A DNA stretch of 64,000 bases, taken from assembly GCA_014649575.1 (NCBI GenBank), contig BMTH01000009.1, positions 1 through 64,000 of the forward strand. Reading direction: 5' to 3'. Of the stretch, positions 1 through 8,596 are shown in pieces. The stretch is from Streptomyces griseoincarnatus (GTDB taxonomy: Bacteria > Actinomycetota > Actinomycetes > Streptomycetales > Streptomycetaceae). The position numbers and the translations under genes were made by a program. Position 1 is the first letter of the stretch. Every line of letters starts with the position of its first letter. Under the pieces are notes generated by a model. The model did not search any database. It was not told the DNA's origin and was given only the letters and a program-made list of their open reading frames with translations.

Positions 1-111
1 CGCCATCAGGCCGGGCATCTCGTGCTCGGCGAGGGTGATCTCCTTGCGGCCGAACTCGGCCAGGGACAGATCGGCGACCTTGAAGTCCTGTCGGTTGTCG
101 ACAGTCGTCAT
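1..111 (-). CDS. sahH: Adenosylhomocysteinase, N-terminal fragment (runs off left edge)
   Basis: Only the first 37 codons are in the window. The start (MTTVDNRQDFKVADLSLAEF) has the N-terminal 'VADLSLAEFGRKEI..AEHEMPGL' signature of S-adenosyl-L-homocysteine hydrolase, the NAD-dependent cytosolic enzyme that splits SAH into adenosine and homocysteine in the activated-methyl cycle. The ATG at 111 follows a GAGGAG ribosome binding site about ten bases upstream. The catalytic and NAD-binding domains lie outside the window. I looked for an SAH or SAM riboswitch in the 300-bp leader and recognised none. Confidence 0.9.
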   Translation of the reverse strand, partial: MTTVDNRQDFKVADLSLAEFGRKEITLAEHEMPGLMA

Positions 112-410
112 TACGGGCTGCTCCTCGGGTTGGGTCGAGGTGGGTACGGCTGGTCTGCGCGGCGGCGGACACAGGAGTGCCCGAGGAGGGCACAGGCATG
201 CCCGCGTACGCGCAGCGCAGTCCGTCGGAGGCCCTCTCTCCCTCGGCCGGTCCGTGGTGGGACCGCCCGACCGCCATCAGCAGCGACGTCTGGCTCCGTC
301 CCAAGCTACACCGACCCGCCCGGCGGTCCCCAGTCCCGCCGCGAACACATCAGGCCGTTCTGGGGCCGCGGTGCGGTCCCGGAACGGCCTGACGGCGGTG
401 TCGGGGTGGG
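112..410. other. Intergenic region sahH / CDF transporter
   Basis: About 300 bp without a convincing gene. It holds the sahH leader and presumed promoter (read leftwards), a short GTGCCC/GGGCAC hairpin at 177-193, and the terminator hairpin of the CDF gene at 351-391. No known riboswitch fold was recognised. Confidence 0.5.
351..391 (-). terminator. Strong hairpin terminator downstream of CDF transporter
   Basis: CAGGCCGTTC at 351-360 is the exact reverse complement of GAACGGCCTG at 382-391. The inner arms GGGGCCGC and GCGGTCCC extend the stem to about 18 pairs with a three-base loop. It lies 20 bp beyond the stop codon of the CDF gene, as expected for a terminator on the minus strand. Confidence 0.75.
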
Positions 411-1391
411 TCAGTGCGCCTCGTCCGGCTGGGCGGGGCCGCCGGGCGAGGCCTCGGGGTCGGAGCCCTTGGCGGCCTCGGCCTCGCTGTAGATGTCGGG
501 CTCGAGGTAGATCACCCGGGCGATGGGCACGGCGTCGCGGATGCGGACCTCGGCGGCGTCGATGGCGGTGGCGATCTCCGCGGCGGTCTCGTCGTGCCGG
601 ACGGCGATCTTGGCGGCGACCAGCAGCTCCTCCGGGCCGAGGTGGAGGGTGCGCATGTGGATGATGCGGGTGACGGTGTCGCCGTCGACGACGGCGGCCT
701 CGATCTTGCGGGTCTCCTCGGCGCCCGCGGCCTCACCGAGCAGCAGCGACTTGGTCTCGGCGGCGAGCACCAGGGCGATCAGGATGAGCAGGACGCCGAT
801 GCAGAGGGTGCCGATGCCGTCCCAGACGCTGTCGCCGGTGGCGAGCGCCAGGCCGACACCGCCGAGGGCGAGGAACAGACCGACGAGGGCGCCGAGGTCC
901 TCCAGCAGGACGACCGGCAGCTCGGGCGCCTTCGCGTGGCGGACGAACTCCTTCCAGGAGCGGCGGCCGCGCAGGGCGTTGGACTCCTTGATGGCGGTGC
1001 GGAAGGAGAAGCTCTCGGCGATGATCGCGAAGACCAGCACGCCGACCGGCCAGTACCAGTGCTCCAGCTCGTGCGGGTGCTTGATCTTCTCGTAGCCCTC
1101 GTAGAGGGCGAACATGCCGCCGACCGAGAACAGCACGATGGAGACGAGGAAGGCGTAGATGTACCGCTCGCGGCCGTAGCCGAAGGGGTGCTCGGGGGTG
1201 GCCTTGCGCTGTGCCTTCTTGCCGCCGACGAGCAGCAGTGCCTGGTTGCCGGAGTCGGCGACCGAGTGCACGGACTCGGCGAGCATCGACGAGGAGCCGC
1301 TGAAGACGAACGCCACGAACTTCGCTACCGCGATCGCGAGGTTGGCGACGAGTGCCGCCACGATCGCCTTGGTGCCGCCTGACGCGCTCAT
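411..1391 (-). CDS. Cation diffusion facilitator (CDF) family transporter
   Basis: A 326-aa membrane protein with about six transmembrane segments in the first 215 residues, typical of CDF divalent-cation (Zn/Fe/Mn)/proton antiporters that export metal from the cytoplasm. Helix 2 carries the CDF metal-site pattern H42-x3-D46 within 'ESVHSVADSGNQ', and helix 5 has acidic E164/D165 in 'LLEDLGALVG'. The overall pattern resembles the SLC30A9/ZnT9-like branch. The C-terminal region (about 220-300) fits the cytosolic ferredoxin-like CDF domain, followed by an acidic/proline tail. It lies between sahH and manA, is transcribed separately, and ends in a clear hairpin. The metal specificity cannot be read from sequence. 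Confidence 0.9.
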   Translation of the reverse strand: MSASGGTKAIVAALVANLAIAVAKFVAFVFSGSSSMLAESVHSVADSGNQALLLVGGKKAQRKATPEHPFGYGRERYIYAFLVSIVLFSVGGMFALYEGYEKIKHPHELEHWYWPVGVLVFAIIAESFSFRTAIKESNALRGRRSWKEFVRHAKAPELPVVLLEDLGALVGLFLALGGVGLALATGDSVWDGIGTLCIGVLLILIALVLAAETKSLLLGEAAGAEETRKIEAAVVDGDTVTRIIHMRTLHLGPEELLVAAKIAVRHDETAAEIATAIDAAEVRIRDAVPIARVIYLEPDIYSEAEAAKGSDPEASPGGPAQPDEAH

Positions 1392-1533
1392 GTGTCCGCG
1401 TTGTCCCTTCGTATGCCGTGGAGGTCCGGGCAGGCGTGTGCGCCCGCCGCCGGGCCGTGGTCCGTGCTGTGACGGTGCGCCATTGTTGCAGCACTGCCCG
1501 GCGACGCCGCGTCAGGTCCTGGTCATGGCCCGC

Positions 1534-2688
1534 TCAGAGGACGACGGTGGCCCGGAAGACGGTTCCGGTACCCGAGACCTCGGCCTTCTCACCCGCGGGG
1601 ACGAAGACGGAGTGTCCGGCGGTCAGGTCGTGCTCACCCCCGGCCCGGACGGCGCCCGCGGTGCACAGCAGGATCTGCGGTGCGTCGAGGGTGAGGTCGT
1701 GGGCGGGGGCACCCTCGGGGAGGACGTAGCGGGAGAGCCGGAACTCGTCGGTGGGGGTCTCGTAGACCTCCTCGTCGTCCGGGCCGGCCTCCGGGCGGAG
1801 CACGCCGGGGTCGGCGGCCTCGAAACGGACGATGCGCAGCAGTTCGGGGACGTCGACGTGCTTGGGGGTGAGGCCGCAGCGCAGGACGTTGTCGGAGTTG
1901 GCCATGATCTCGACGCCGAGGCCGTCGAGGTAGGCGTGCGGGACGCCGGCGCCGAGGTACAGGGCCTCGCCGGGCTGGAGCCGGACGTGGTTGAGGAGCA
2001 TCGCGGCGATGACGCCGGGGTCGCCCGGGTAGTGGTGGGCGATGCCGGCGTAGGGGGCGTGGTCGCCGCCGAGGCGATCGCAGGCGGCGGCCGTCTCCGT
2101 GACGGTGTGGGCCATCTCGTCGGGGTCGGCGGTGAGGACGGCGGTGAGCACCTCGCGCAGGGCCGCCTCCTCGGGGCGGGCGTGCAGCAGGTCGACGTAC
2201 GGCTTGAGGGAGTCCACGCCGAGGCCGTCGAGGAGTTCGGCGGCGCGCAGCGGGTCGCGGAAGCCGCACAGGCCCTCGAACTCGGTGAGGGCGCAGATCA
2301 GTTCGGGCTTGTGGTTGGCGTCCTTGTAGTTGCGGTGCGGGGCGGTGACGGGGACGCCCCGGCGCTCCTCGTCCTCGTAGCCCGCCTGCGCCTGGGTCCG
2401 GTCGGGGTGGACCTGGAGGGACAGCGGGGAGCCGGCGGCGAGCAGTTTGAGCAGGAACGGCAGGCGGGGCCCGAACTTGGCGACCGTGGCGGCGCCGAGC
2501 TCGCGCTCCGGGTCGGCGTCGACGACCTCGGCGAGGGTGCCCCGGCCGGTGCGTGAGGGGGCGCCGGGGTGGGCGCCCATCCACATCTCCGCCTGCGGTT
2601 CGCCGGTCGGCTCGGTGCCGAGCAGCCGCGGGATGGCGGTGGTGGAGCCCCAGGCGTAGGGGCGGACGGTGTTGTCGAGGCGGTCCAT
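1534..2688 (-). CDS. manA: Mannose-6-phosphate isomerase, class I
   Basis: A 384-aa cytosolic zinc enzyme interconverting fructose-6-phosphate and mannose-6-phosphate, the entry to GDP-mannose synthesis. Type I PMI motifs are present: 'QAEMWMGAHPGAPS' (32-45), 'LSLQVHPD' (89-96) with zinc ligands Q92 and H94, 'NHKPEL' with ligand E129, and 'GVPHAYLDGLGVEIMANSDN' with ligand H251 and catalytic R270. Length is normal for the family. It is last in a minus-strand run manB, Trm112-like, SIS protein, manA, with an 83-bp gap to the SIS gene, consistent with an operon supplying GDP-mannose together with manC at 32.8 kb. Confidence 0.95.
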   Translation of the reverse strand: MDRLDNTVRPYAWGSTTAIPRLLGTEPTGEPQAEMWMGAHPGAPSRTGRGTLAEVVDADPERELGAATVAKFGPRLPFLLKLLAAGSPLSLQVHPDRTQAQAGYEDEERRGVPVTAPHRNYKDANHKPELICALTEFEGLCGFRDPLRAAELLDGLGVDSLKPYVDLLHARPEEAALREVLTAVLTADPDEMAHTVTETAAACDRLGGDHAPYAGIAHHYPGDPGVIAAMLLNHVRLQPGEALYLGAGVPHAYLDGLGVEIMANSDNVLRCGLTPKHVDVPELLRIVRFEAADPGVLRPEAGPDDEEVYETPTDEFRLSRYVLPEGAPAHDLTLDAPQILLCTAGAVRAGGEHDLTAGHSVFVPAGEKAEVSGTGTVFRATVVL

Positions 2689-2771
2689 GGGGCTCTTCGC
2701 GTTCCTTCTGCCGGTTCTCGTGCGGGCGCGCGGGGCCGGGCGTCCGCGCGGGGGTCAGGGGGCCTTCGGCA

Positions 2772-3902
2772 TCATCGGGGTGCCGAGGCGAGCGCCAGGT
2801 AAACGGCGGCGAAATCGGTGACGGCGATCAGTTCCGCGAGCGTCTCCAGTTCGCCGCCCTCCTCCGGTTCCAGCTCGCTGATCGGGGTGTCGTGGGTGAG
2901 GGCCAGCTCGCGGGCCGCGGGGGCGGCGGTGAGGCCGCCGAGGGGCCGGTCGCGGAGCAGCACCACGCGCGCGTGCAGGGCGGGCGGCTCCTCCACGCGG
3001 TCGCGGAAGAAGTCGTCCAGGTCGGCGCCGGCGGCGAGCGGTCCGGCGAGCAGGGCGCTGTGCGCGGCGAGGGCCTCGGGCAGTTCGGCGACGACGGCGG
3101 GGGTGCCGGACAGCTCGGCGAGTGCGGCGGCGAAACGCCGTCCCGCGGGTCCGGCCGAGACGCCCTCGGTCCACACGACGGGCAGCGCGTCGGCGAGTTC
3201 GGCGGCGAGGGTCTTGGCCGCGTTGCTGTACGTGAGGACGGCCGGCCCGCAGCGTTCGGCGACGGCGTCGAGGCGGTCGGCGACCTTCTGCAGGGCGTCC
3301 GGCGGCGCGGTGAGCAGACCGGTGCGGTCGAGCAGGGCGAGCAGCGGGGTGAACAGCGCCCACAGCATGCCGGGCGCGGAGGCGGCGAGGGGTTCGTCGT
3401 GGTCGTAGGGGGCGACGGCCATGGGGACGAACAGGCCGTGGCTGCCGGAGACGGACTCGGCGAGCGGAGTGCCGGCGGGGGCGACGGCGACGACGGTGAG
3501 GCCGCGCCGGTAGGCCTGCTCGGACAGCAGGGACAGGCCCGGCTCGGTGCCGTCCGGGGTGGCGATCAGCAGCAGGTCCACGGACCCGGCCCAGCCCGGC
3601 AGTTCCCAGCGCAGGGCGCCCGCGGCGGGCGCGACGCCGGTGGGGGCGAGTCGGGTGACGGGGCTGCCGGCGCCGGCCAGGGTGCCGAGCAGGTCGGCGG
3701 TCTGGGTGGCGGCGGCTCCGGGCCCGGCGATGAGCACGGCACGGGGGCGGCCGTCGGGCTTCAGGTCCCCCACGCCCGCCTCGGCGGCGTGCCGTGCCGC
3801 GGTGCGGACGCGGGCCCCGGCCTCGGCGGCGCCGCGGAGCAGGGCGCGGTGGTCGGCCTCGGCGAGGCCCTCCGGTGAGTCGAGCAGCGTTTCGTCGAGC
3901 AT
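2772..3902 (-). CDS. SIS-domain protein, PGI/PMI-like phosphosugar isomerase homologue
   Basis: 376 aa. Residues about 50-170 form a Rossmann-like SIS half with 'RAVLIAGPGAAATQTADLL'. The second half (about 210-350) resembles the C-terminal domain of bifunctional phosphoglucose/phosphomannose isomerases ('VWTEGVSAGPAGRRFAAALAELSG'). It sits between manA and the Trm112/manB genes, the position of Rv3256c in M. tuberculosis as I recall. The N-terminal half is rich in Ala/Gly/Pro, and the usual catalytic SIS signature is not obvious. It may be an isomerase or a non-catalytic partner in mannose metabolism. The start ATG at 3902 is 57 bp after the Trm112 gene. Confidence 0.7.
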   Translation of the reverse strand: MLDETLLDSPEGLAEADHRALLRGAAEAGARVRTAARHAAEAGVGDLKPDGRPRAVLIAGPGAAATQTADLLGTLAGAGSPVTRLAPTGVAPAAGALRWELPGWAGSVDLLLIATPDGTEPGLSLLSEQAYRRGLTVVAVAPAGTPLAESVSGSHGLFVPMAVAPYDHDEPLAASAPGMLWALFTPLLALLDRTGLLTAPPDALQKVADRLDAVAERCGPAVLTYSNAAKTLAAELADALPVVWTEGVSAGPAGRRFAAALAELSGTPAVVAELPEALAAHSALLAGPLAAGADLDDFFRDRVEEPPALHARVVLLRDRPLGGLTAAPAARELALTHDTPISELEPEEGGELETLAELIAVTDFAAVYLALASAPR

Positions 3903-3959
3903 GGGCGACTGGCTCCGATCGGCGGGGCGGTACGCGGGGGCTCCGGGCGCGCGGGGCGG

Positions 3960-4130
3960 CTACTCCGGGCGGCGGGCCTCGTCGACGAGGAGGACGGGGA
4001 TGCCGTCGCGGACCGGGTAGGCGAGCCCGCAGTCCTGGCCGGTGCAGACCAGCTCGGCGTCCCGCTCCTCGAGGGGGGAGTGGCAGGCCGGGCAGGCCAG
4101 GATCTCCAGGAGGCCGGCTTCGAGAGGCAT
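3960..4130 (-). CDS. Trm112-family (UPF0434) small zinc protein
   Basis: A 56-aa ORF starting ATG at 4130 with GAAGGGA ribosome binding site six to eight bases upstream. It begins MPLEAGLLEILACPACHSPL and contains two Cys pairs (C-P-A-C-H and C-T-G-x-D-C-G) plus 'YPVRDGIPVLLVDEAR'. This is the canonical Trm112/UPF0434 pattern: a small zinc-ribbon protein that in many organisms activates methyltransferases. It lies between manB and the SIS gene in the same orientation and is probably co-transcribed. The link to mannose metabolism is positional only. Confidence 0.88.
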   Translation of the reverse strand: MPLEAGLLEILACPACHSPLEERDAELVCTGQDCGLAYPVRDGIPVLLVDEARRPE

Positions 4131-4245
4131 GTGGGTCCCTTCACTGGTGGATGTGCTGGTCAGGGTACCGCCGGTTGGGGGCCGCGCGGCGGGTCCGGGG
4201 CGGTACGCCCGGGACCCGCCGCCCCGGCTCCGGAGGGTTCGGCGA

Positions 4246-5610
4246 CTACTGCCTGATCAGGGCGAGGGCCTCGTCGCGGACGCGGATCATGGTGGCCTCG
4301 TCGCGGGCCTCGGCGTTCAGCCGCAGCAGGGGCTCGGTGTTGCTGGGGCGGACGTTGAACCACCAGTCGGCGGCGGAGACGGTGAGGCCGTCCAGGTCGT
4401 CGAGGGTGACGCCCTCGCGGCCCTCGTAGGCGGCGCGGATAGCGGCGAGGCGGGCGGCCTGGTCGTCGACGGTGGAGTTGATCTCGCCGGAGCCGGCGTA
4501 GCGGTCGTACTGGTCGACGAGCGCGGACAGGGTGCCCTGCTGCTCGCCGAGCGCGGCGAGGACGTGCAGGGCGGCCAGCATGCCGGTGTCGGCGTTCCAG
4601 AAGTCGCGGAAGTAGTAGTGGGCGGAGTGCTCGCCGCCGAAGATGGCGCCGGTCCTGGCCATCTCCGCCTTGATGAAGGAGTGGCCCACGCGGGTGCGTT
4701 CGGGGGTGCCGCCGTTCTCCCGGACGACCTCGGGCACGGACCGGGAGGTGATCAGGTTGTGGATGACGGTGCCCGTGCCGCCGTTGCGCGCGAGTTCGCG
4801 GGCGGCGACCAGGGCGGTGACGGCGGAGGGGGAGACCGGTTCGCCGCGCTCGTCGACGACGAAGCAGCGGTCGGCGTCGCCGTCGAAGGCGAGGCCGAGG
4901 TCGGCGCCCTCCTCGCGGACCCGCTTCCGCAGGTCGACGAGGTTGGCAGGGTCCAGCGGGTTGGCCTCGTGGTTGGGGAAGGTGCCGTCGAGCTCGAAGT
5001 ACATCGGGACGAGCGTGAGCGGCAGTCCGGCGAGGACGGTGGGGACGGTGTGGCCGCCCATGCCGTTGCCGGCGTCGACGACGACCTTCAGCGGGCGGAT
5101 GCCGGTGAGGTCGACGAGGGAGCGCAGGTGGGCCGCGTAGTCCTCGAGGGTGTCGCGGCGGGTGACCGTCCCGGTGGTGGCGGCCGGTTCCGGCGCGCCC
5201 GTGTCGCTCCACTCCTCGACGAGGGCGCGGATGCCGGCGAGGCCGGTGTCCTGGCCGACGGGGGCGGCGCCGGCGCGGCACAGCTTGATGCCGTTGTACC
5301 GCGCCGGGTTGTGCGAGGCGGTGAACATCGCGCCGGGCAGGTCCAGCGCGCCCGAGGCGTAGTACAGCTGGTCGGTGGAGCAGAGGCCGATCTCGGTGAC
5401 GTCGGCGCCCTGGCCGGCCGCGCCGCGGGCGAAGGCGGCGGACAGGCCCGGGGACGAGGGGCGCATGTCGTGGCCGGTGACGACGGCGGTCGCGGAGGTC
5501 ACCCGCACGAAGGCGGCCCCGAAGAGCTCGGCGAGCGCCTCGTCCCACTGGTCGGGGACGACCCCGCGCACGTCGTACGCCTTCACGATCTGCGAGAGAT
5601 CAGCAGCCAC
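4246..5610 (-). CDS. manB: Phosphomannomutase / phosphoglucomutase
   Basis: A 454-aa alpha-D-phosphohexomutase converting mannose-6-phosphate to mannose-1-phosphate. The four signature sites are visible: active-site serine loop 'TASHNPARYNG' (S99), metal loop 'DGDADRC' (D243/D245/D247), sugar-binding loop 'GGEHSAHYYF' (E327), and phosphate-binding loop 'RPSNTEP' near the C terminus. Start is GTG at 5610, preceded by GGAAGGG eight bases upstream. First gene of the minus-strand manB-trm112-SIS-manA run. Actinobacterial ManB enzymes often also act on glucose phosphates, which sequence alone cannot decide. Confidence 0.93.
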   Translation of the reverse strand: MAADLSQIVKAYDVRGVVPDQWDEALAELFGAAFVRVTSATAVVTGHDMRPSSPGLSAAFARGAAGQGADVTEIGLCSTDQLYYASGALDLPGAMFTASHNPARYNGIKLCRAGAAPVGQDTGLAGIRALVEEWSDTGAPEPAATTGTVTRRDTLEDYAAHLRSLVDLTGIRPLKVVVDAGNGMGGHTVPTVLAGLPLTLVPMYFELDGTFPNHEANPLDPANLVDLRKRVREEGADLGLAFDGDADRCFVVDERGEPVSPSAVTALVAARELARNGGTGTVIHNLITSRSVPEVVRENGGTPERTRVGHSFIKAEMARTGAIFGGEHSAHYYFRDFWNADTGMLAALHVLAALGEQQGTLSALVDQYDRYAGSGEINSTVDDQAARLAAIRAAYEGREGVTLDDLDGLTVSAADWWFNVRPSNTEPLLRLNAEARDEATMIRVRDEALALIRQ

Positions 5611-5827
5611 GGCCAGCCCTTCCGGAAGTCCTGTCGGTCACCACAAACTACCCGTAGCGTCCGGCACGGCCGTCGCGGAGGTTCACGGCAGCATCCAGCC
5701 GAGCACCGCCGTGCTCTGGCCCACCACGATCAGGCATCACGAGCAGCAGGCCGCGGCTCCAGGGCAGCACCTTGGGCAGCAGGTCGCCCTCGTGGCCCGC
5801 GAGTCCGACGGCCGCGGAGCGCGCCGC

Positions 5828-6250
5828 TCAGTTGTCCGGGGAGCGCAGAACCCGCAGGTGGCCGCGGCGGGCGACCTCCATCGGGTCGGCGCCGCGCGCG
5901 CCGCCGCCGGCTCCGGCCGCCCGCTCCTGGGGGCGGGCCGCCTCACGCACGGCGTTGGCGAGCGCTTCCAGGTCGTCCCCGCTGGGCTGCGCCGGGGCGG
6001 ACCCGTCGAGCAGGCGGACGACCTCCCAGCCACGCGGCGCGGTGAGGCGCTCGGAGTGCTCGGCGCACAGGTCGTAGCAGTGGGGTTCGGCGTACGTGGC
6101 GAGCGGGCCGAGGACCGCGGTCGAGTCGGCGTAGACGTACGTCAGCGTCGCGACGGCGGGACGGCCGCAGGCGGTGCGCGAACAGCGACGTACAGGGCTC
6201 ACGACGTTGGACGGTACCGCACTCTTGAGCGGGCCGCGACGACTCTCCAC
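5828..6250 (-). CDS. DUF3499 family protein
   Basis: 140 aa from GTG at 6250, chosen because GGGAG lies seven bases upstream; a longer frame to 6304 lacks a good site. Residues about 20-75 carry the conserved DUF3499 core with four cysteines ('VRRCSRTACGRPAVATLTY' and 'CYDLCAEHSERL'), suggesting a small metal-binding fold. The C-terminal half is Ala/Gly-rich and probably disordered. It occupies the place of Rv3258c between manB and the zincin-like gene in the conserved actinobacterial order. Function is unknown. The 217 bp between its stop and manB contain an in-frame open stretch after the stop, but no supported gene. Confidence 0.85.
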   Translation of the reverse strand: MESRRGPLKSAVPSNVVSPVRRCSRTACGRPAVATLTYVYADSTAVLGPLATYAEPHCYDLCAEHSERLTAPRGWEVVRLLDGSAPAQPSGDDLEALANAVREAARPQERAAGAGGGARGADPMEVARRGHLRVLRSPDN

Positions 6251-6533
6251 CAGGTCACTCCCCCGTGTCGGAGTGTGAAACGCCCCACATACCCCAGGAA
6301 ACACACCTCTGTGACCAGGCGGTACGCCGGAACGGCGGCTTTCGGCCGGTTCTGGTTGCGGTCACCACTCGGCATAAACACCGTCAAATGCCTTGAGGTG
6401 ATCGGTCCAGGAGAGATACGGAATCGAGCCCAACCTTGGCTGGAATGGTCAGGTTGTGACATGGCGCGCGGGTCGGCCGGAACGCGCGTGGGCGTGGGGC
6501 GACGCGGCGGCACGACGACTACCCTTCGCAGTG

Positions 6534-6983
6534 ATGGACAGCCCCGTGACTTCTCGCTCCGCAGCCCCCGGGCCCCGACGCCGTGACCGCCACGGCCGGG
6601 GCATGCGCGGCCCGATCGCACCGCCCCAGGTGCCGCTGGCCGCCAGCCGCGCGGAGACGTTCGCGGATCTGGTGCAGGACTCGGTGGAGCGGCTGGAGCG
6701 GCGCTGGCCGCAGCTCGCCGACATCGATTTCCTGGTGCACGACGTCCCTCAGCTGGACGGCGCGGCCGGACCCGGCTGGGACGAGACGGTCCCGCTGGGC
6801 GGGACGGTGACGGCACGCGACGGCCGCCCCGCGCGCGTGGTGATCTACCGGCGGCCGGTCGAGATCCGCTCCAAGGGGCGCGACGAGCGGGCGGCGCTGG
6901 TCCACGAGGTCGTCGTCGAACAGGTCGCCGACCTGCTGGGACTCACCCCCGAAACGGTCGACCCCCGGTACGGCGAGGACTGA
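6534..6983 (+). CDS. Metallopeptidase-family (zincin-like, DUF1025) protein with degenerate active site
   Basis: 149 aa. Residues about 38-148 match the PF06262 zincin-like family ('FADLVQDSVERLERRWPQLA', 'RVVIYRRPVEIRSKGRDERA', 'LVHEVVVEQVADLLGL'). The family's HExxH zinc helix reads H-E-V-V-V-E-Q here, so the second histidine is missing and proteolysis is doubtful. ATG at 6534 overlaps an in-frame GTG at 6531; neither has a strong ribosome site, and ATG at 6603 is an alternative. It diverges from DUF3499 across a 283-bp promoter region and matches the Rv3259 position in the conserved gene order. Confidence 0.75.
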   Translation: MDSPVTSRSAAPGPRRRDRHGRGMRGPIAPPQVPLAASRAETFADLVQDSVERLERRWPQLADIDFLVHDVPQLDGAAGPGWDETVPLGGTVTARDGRPARVVIYRRPVEIRSKGRDERAALVHEVVVEQVADLLGLTPETVDPRYGED

Positions 6984-6994
6984 CGTACCGGGGG
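6962..6994 (+). terminator. Hairpin terminator overlapping the stop codon of the zincin-like gene
   Basis: CCCCCGGTACG (6962-6972) and CGTACCGGGGG (6984-6994) form a perfect 11-bp stem with an 11-base loop that contains the TGA stop (6981-6983). It separates two convergent genes 38 bp apart. Confidence 0.7.
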
Positions 6995-7021
6995 CTTCGT
7001 ACGGCTGCCGCCGGAGGACCG

Positions 7022-8596
7022 CTACCGCTGGAGGACGGACAGGTCCTCGGACGCGTCCGGCACCGCCACCATGCCCCGGTCGTCCGGGAGCGGCTGCACC
7101 GTGAAGTACGGGACACCGCCCTCCGTCGAGGCCAGGGTGCGCGAGGCGTATACGGGACCGCCGGACCGCGTCTCGACCGTCAGCGCGTAGCTGCCCTTCA
7201 GCCCCGCGGGCACCGGCGCCTCGATGTCCTGCGTCGTCCCCGACTTGATGCTGTACGTCTTCGTCTGCGGCGTGCCGCCCTTGGTGCCCGCGGAGGCCGT
7301 CACCTTGATCTCGGCTCCACCCTCGGGCGCGGTGACCGACAGGGTGGTGCCCTCGGCGGTGTTGTCCAGCGCCGTCGCCCGGGTCTCGATCAGGCGCGCG
7401 GCCGGGATGAACGCCGACTCCTGCTTGCCCTCCTCGCCGCGCAGCACCCGCACGGCCGCAACGACCGGCACCGAGCCGTCCGGCGCCGTCAGCACGAGGG
7501 AACCCGCCTCGCCGCGGGTGAGCTCACCCAGGTCGAAGGCCGCGGTCATGCCGCCCTTGAGGTGCAGCGTCTCGTTGCCGGCCGGGGTGATCAGACCGGA
7601 CGGGGCGGCGAGCCGCACCTTCAGGTCGACGTCGGCGTCCCCGGGCGTGAACGCGACCAGGCGCACGGCCTTGGCGTCCTTCGGGATGCCGGGCAGGACC
7701 AGACGGCCCGACGGGTCGGCCGACGCGGGCAGCCAGTCGCCGCCCGTCTCGTCGTCCAGGGCCTGCACGGCGGCGCCCACCCGGCCGCTGCGCACCACCA
7801 CGTGCACGGTGACGTCGGTCTGCTTCTCGGCGGTGAGCGTGGACAGCAGCACCGGCTCCGCGGAGCGGGGCCTGACCGTGATGCCCTCCCCCACCGTCGT
7901 CTCCAGCTCACCGTCCTTGCCGTACAGCTCGATGTCGACCACGGCCGCGGAGTCGTCCGGGTTGGTCAGGTGGATGTAGTCGGTGCGGCTGTCGTCCGTG
8001 CTGGCGCCGGGGAACCAGAACTGCGTGTCGGCGGCGGAGCAGGCGACGCCCTGGAGACCGCGGCCGGTGCCCGCGGCGACCTCCGTGGTCTGCTGCGCGG
8101 TCCAGCCGGACGCGAAGCGGCCGTCGGCGGTGCCGACCAGGGCGGGAGCGTCGGCGCCGTCGGCCTCTGCGGTCACCGGCTTGCCGGGCTCCTCGAGCTG
8201 GAGGACGGGCCGGTCGGCCTTGTCGTCCTTCGCGGCGTCCTTGTCGCCCTTCTCGGTCTCCTCACCCTTCTCGGTCGTCTCGCCGTCCTTCTCGTCCTCG
8301 CCCTCGGCGTCCTCTCCCTCGTCCGGGGCCGACTGCTGCGCGGCCGACCGGAGCACGGCCGTGCCCTTGTCGTCCGCGCCCTCCGTGACCGGGGTGAACG
8401 AGGTGTACGTCGTCTCGGCCAGGTCGGAGGTGCTGGGCCGCGGGCACAGCAGGCCGGTGCGCTCCACGGGCAGGGTGGCCGCCGCCCCGGTCCGCTGTCC
8501 GGCGGCCTCGGGGTCGGGCGCCGAGACCGCGGCGAAGCCGGTGACGGCCGCGAGCGCGGTGGCGCCGGCGATCAGGGACAGGGTGGTGCGGTTCAC
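7022..8596 (-). CDS. Secreted DUF5719 family protein
   Basis: 524 aa. The N terminus (MNRTTLSLIAGATALAAV...FAAVSAPDPEA) is a Sec signal peptide or single anchor. Residues about 95-150 are an acidic Glu/Asp/Lys-rich linker, followed by beta-rich repeats ('QFWFPGASTDDSRTDYIHLTNPDD', given here as split motifs QFWFPGAS and YIHLTNPDD) typical of DUF5719. The GTG start at 8596 overlaps the stop of the upstream GT2 glycosyltransferase (GTGA, 4 bp), so translation is coupled and the product probably works with that enzyme at the outer membrane face. Biochemical role unknown. Confidence 0.85.
   Translation of the reverse strand: MNRTTLSLIAGATALAAVTGFAAVSAPDPEAAGQRTGAAATLPVERTGLLCPRPSTSDLAETTYTSFTPVTEGADDKGTAVLRSAAQQSAPDEGEDAEGEDEKDGETTEKGEETEKGDKDAAKDDKADRPVLQLEEPGKPVTAEADGADAPALVGTADGRFASGWTAQQTTEVAAGTGRGLQGVACSAADTQFWFPGASTDDSRTDYIHLTNPDDSAAVVDIELYGKDGELETTVGEGITVRPRSAEPVLLSTLTAEKQTDVTVHVVVRSGRVGAAVQALDDETGGDWLPASADPSGRLVLPGIPKDAKAVRLVAFTPGDADVDLKVRLAAPSGLITPAGNETLHLKGGMTAAFDLGELTRGEAGSLVLTAPDGSVPVVAAVRVLRGEEGKQESAFIPAARLIETRATALDNTAEGTTLSVTAPEGGAEIKVTASAGTKGGTPQTKTYSIKSGTTQDIEAPVPAGLKGSYALTVETRSGGPVYASRTLASTEGGVPYFTVQPLPDDRGMVAVPDASEDLSVLQR

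Noticed and set aside
112..350. Possible SAH or SAM riboswitch upstream of sahH
   Set aside because: The conserved SAH aptamer segments are not present; only a short hairpin at 177-193 is seen.
5648..5824. Open stretch in frame after the DUF3499 stop, with short ATG ORF at 5737
   Set aside because: Only 29 codons from a start without a ribosome binding site and no recognisable similarity; treated as intergenic.
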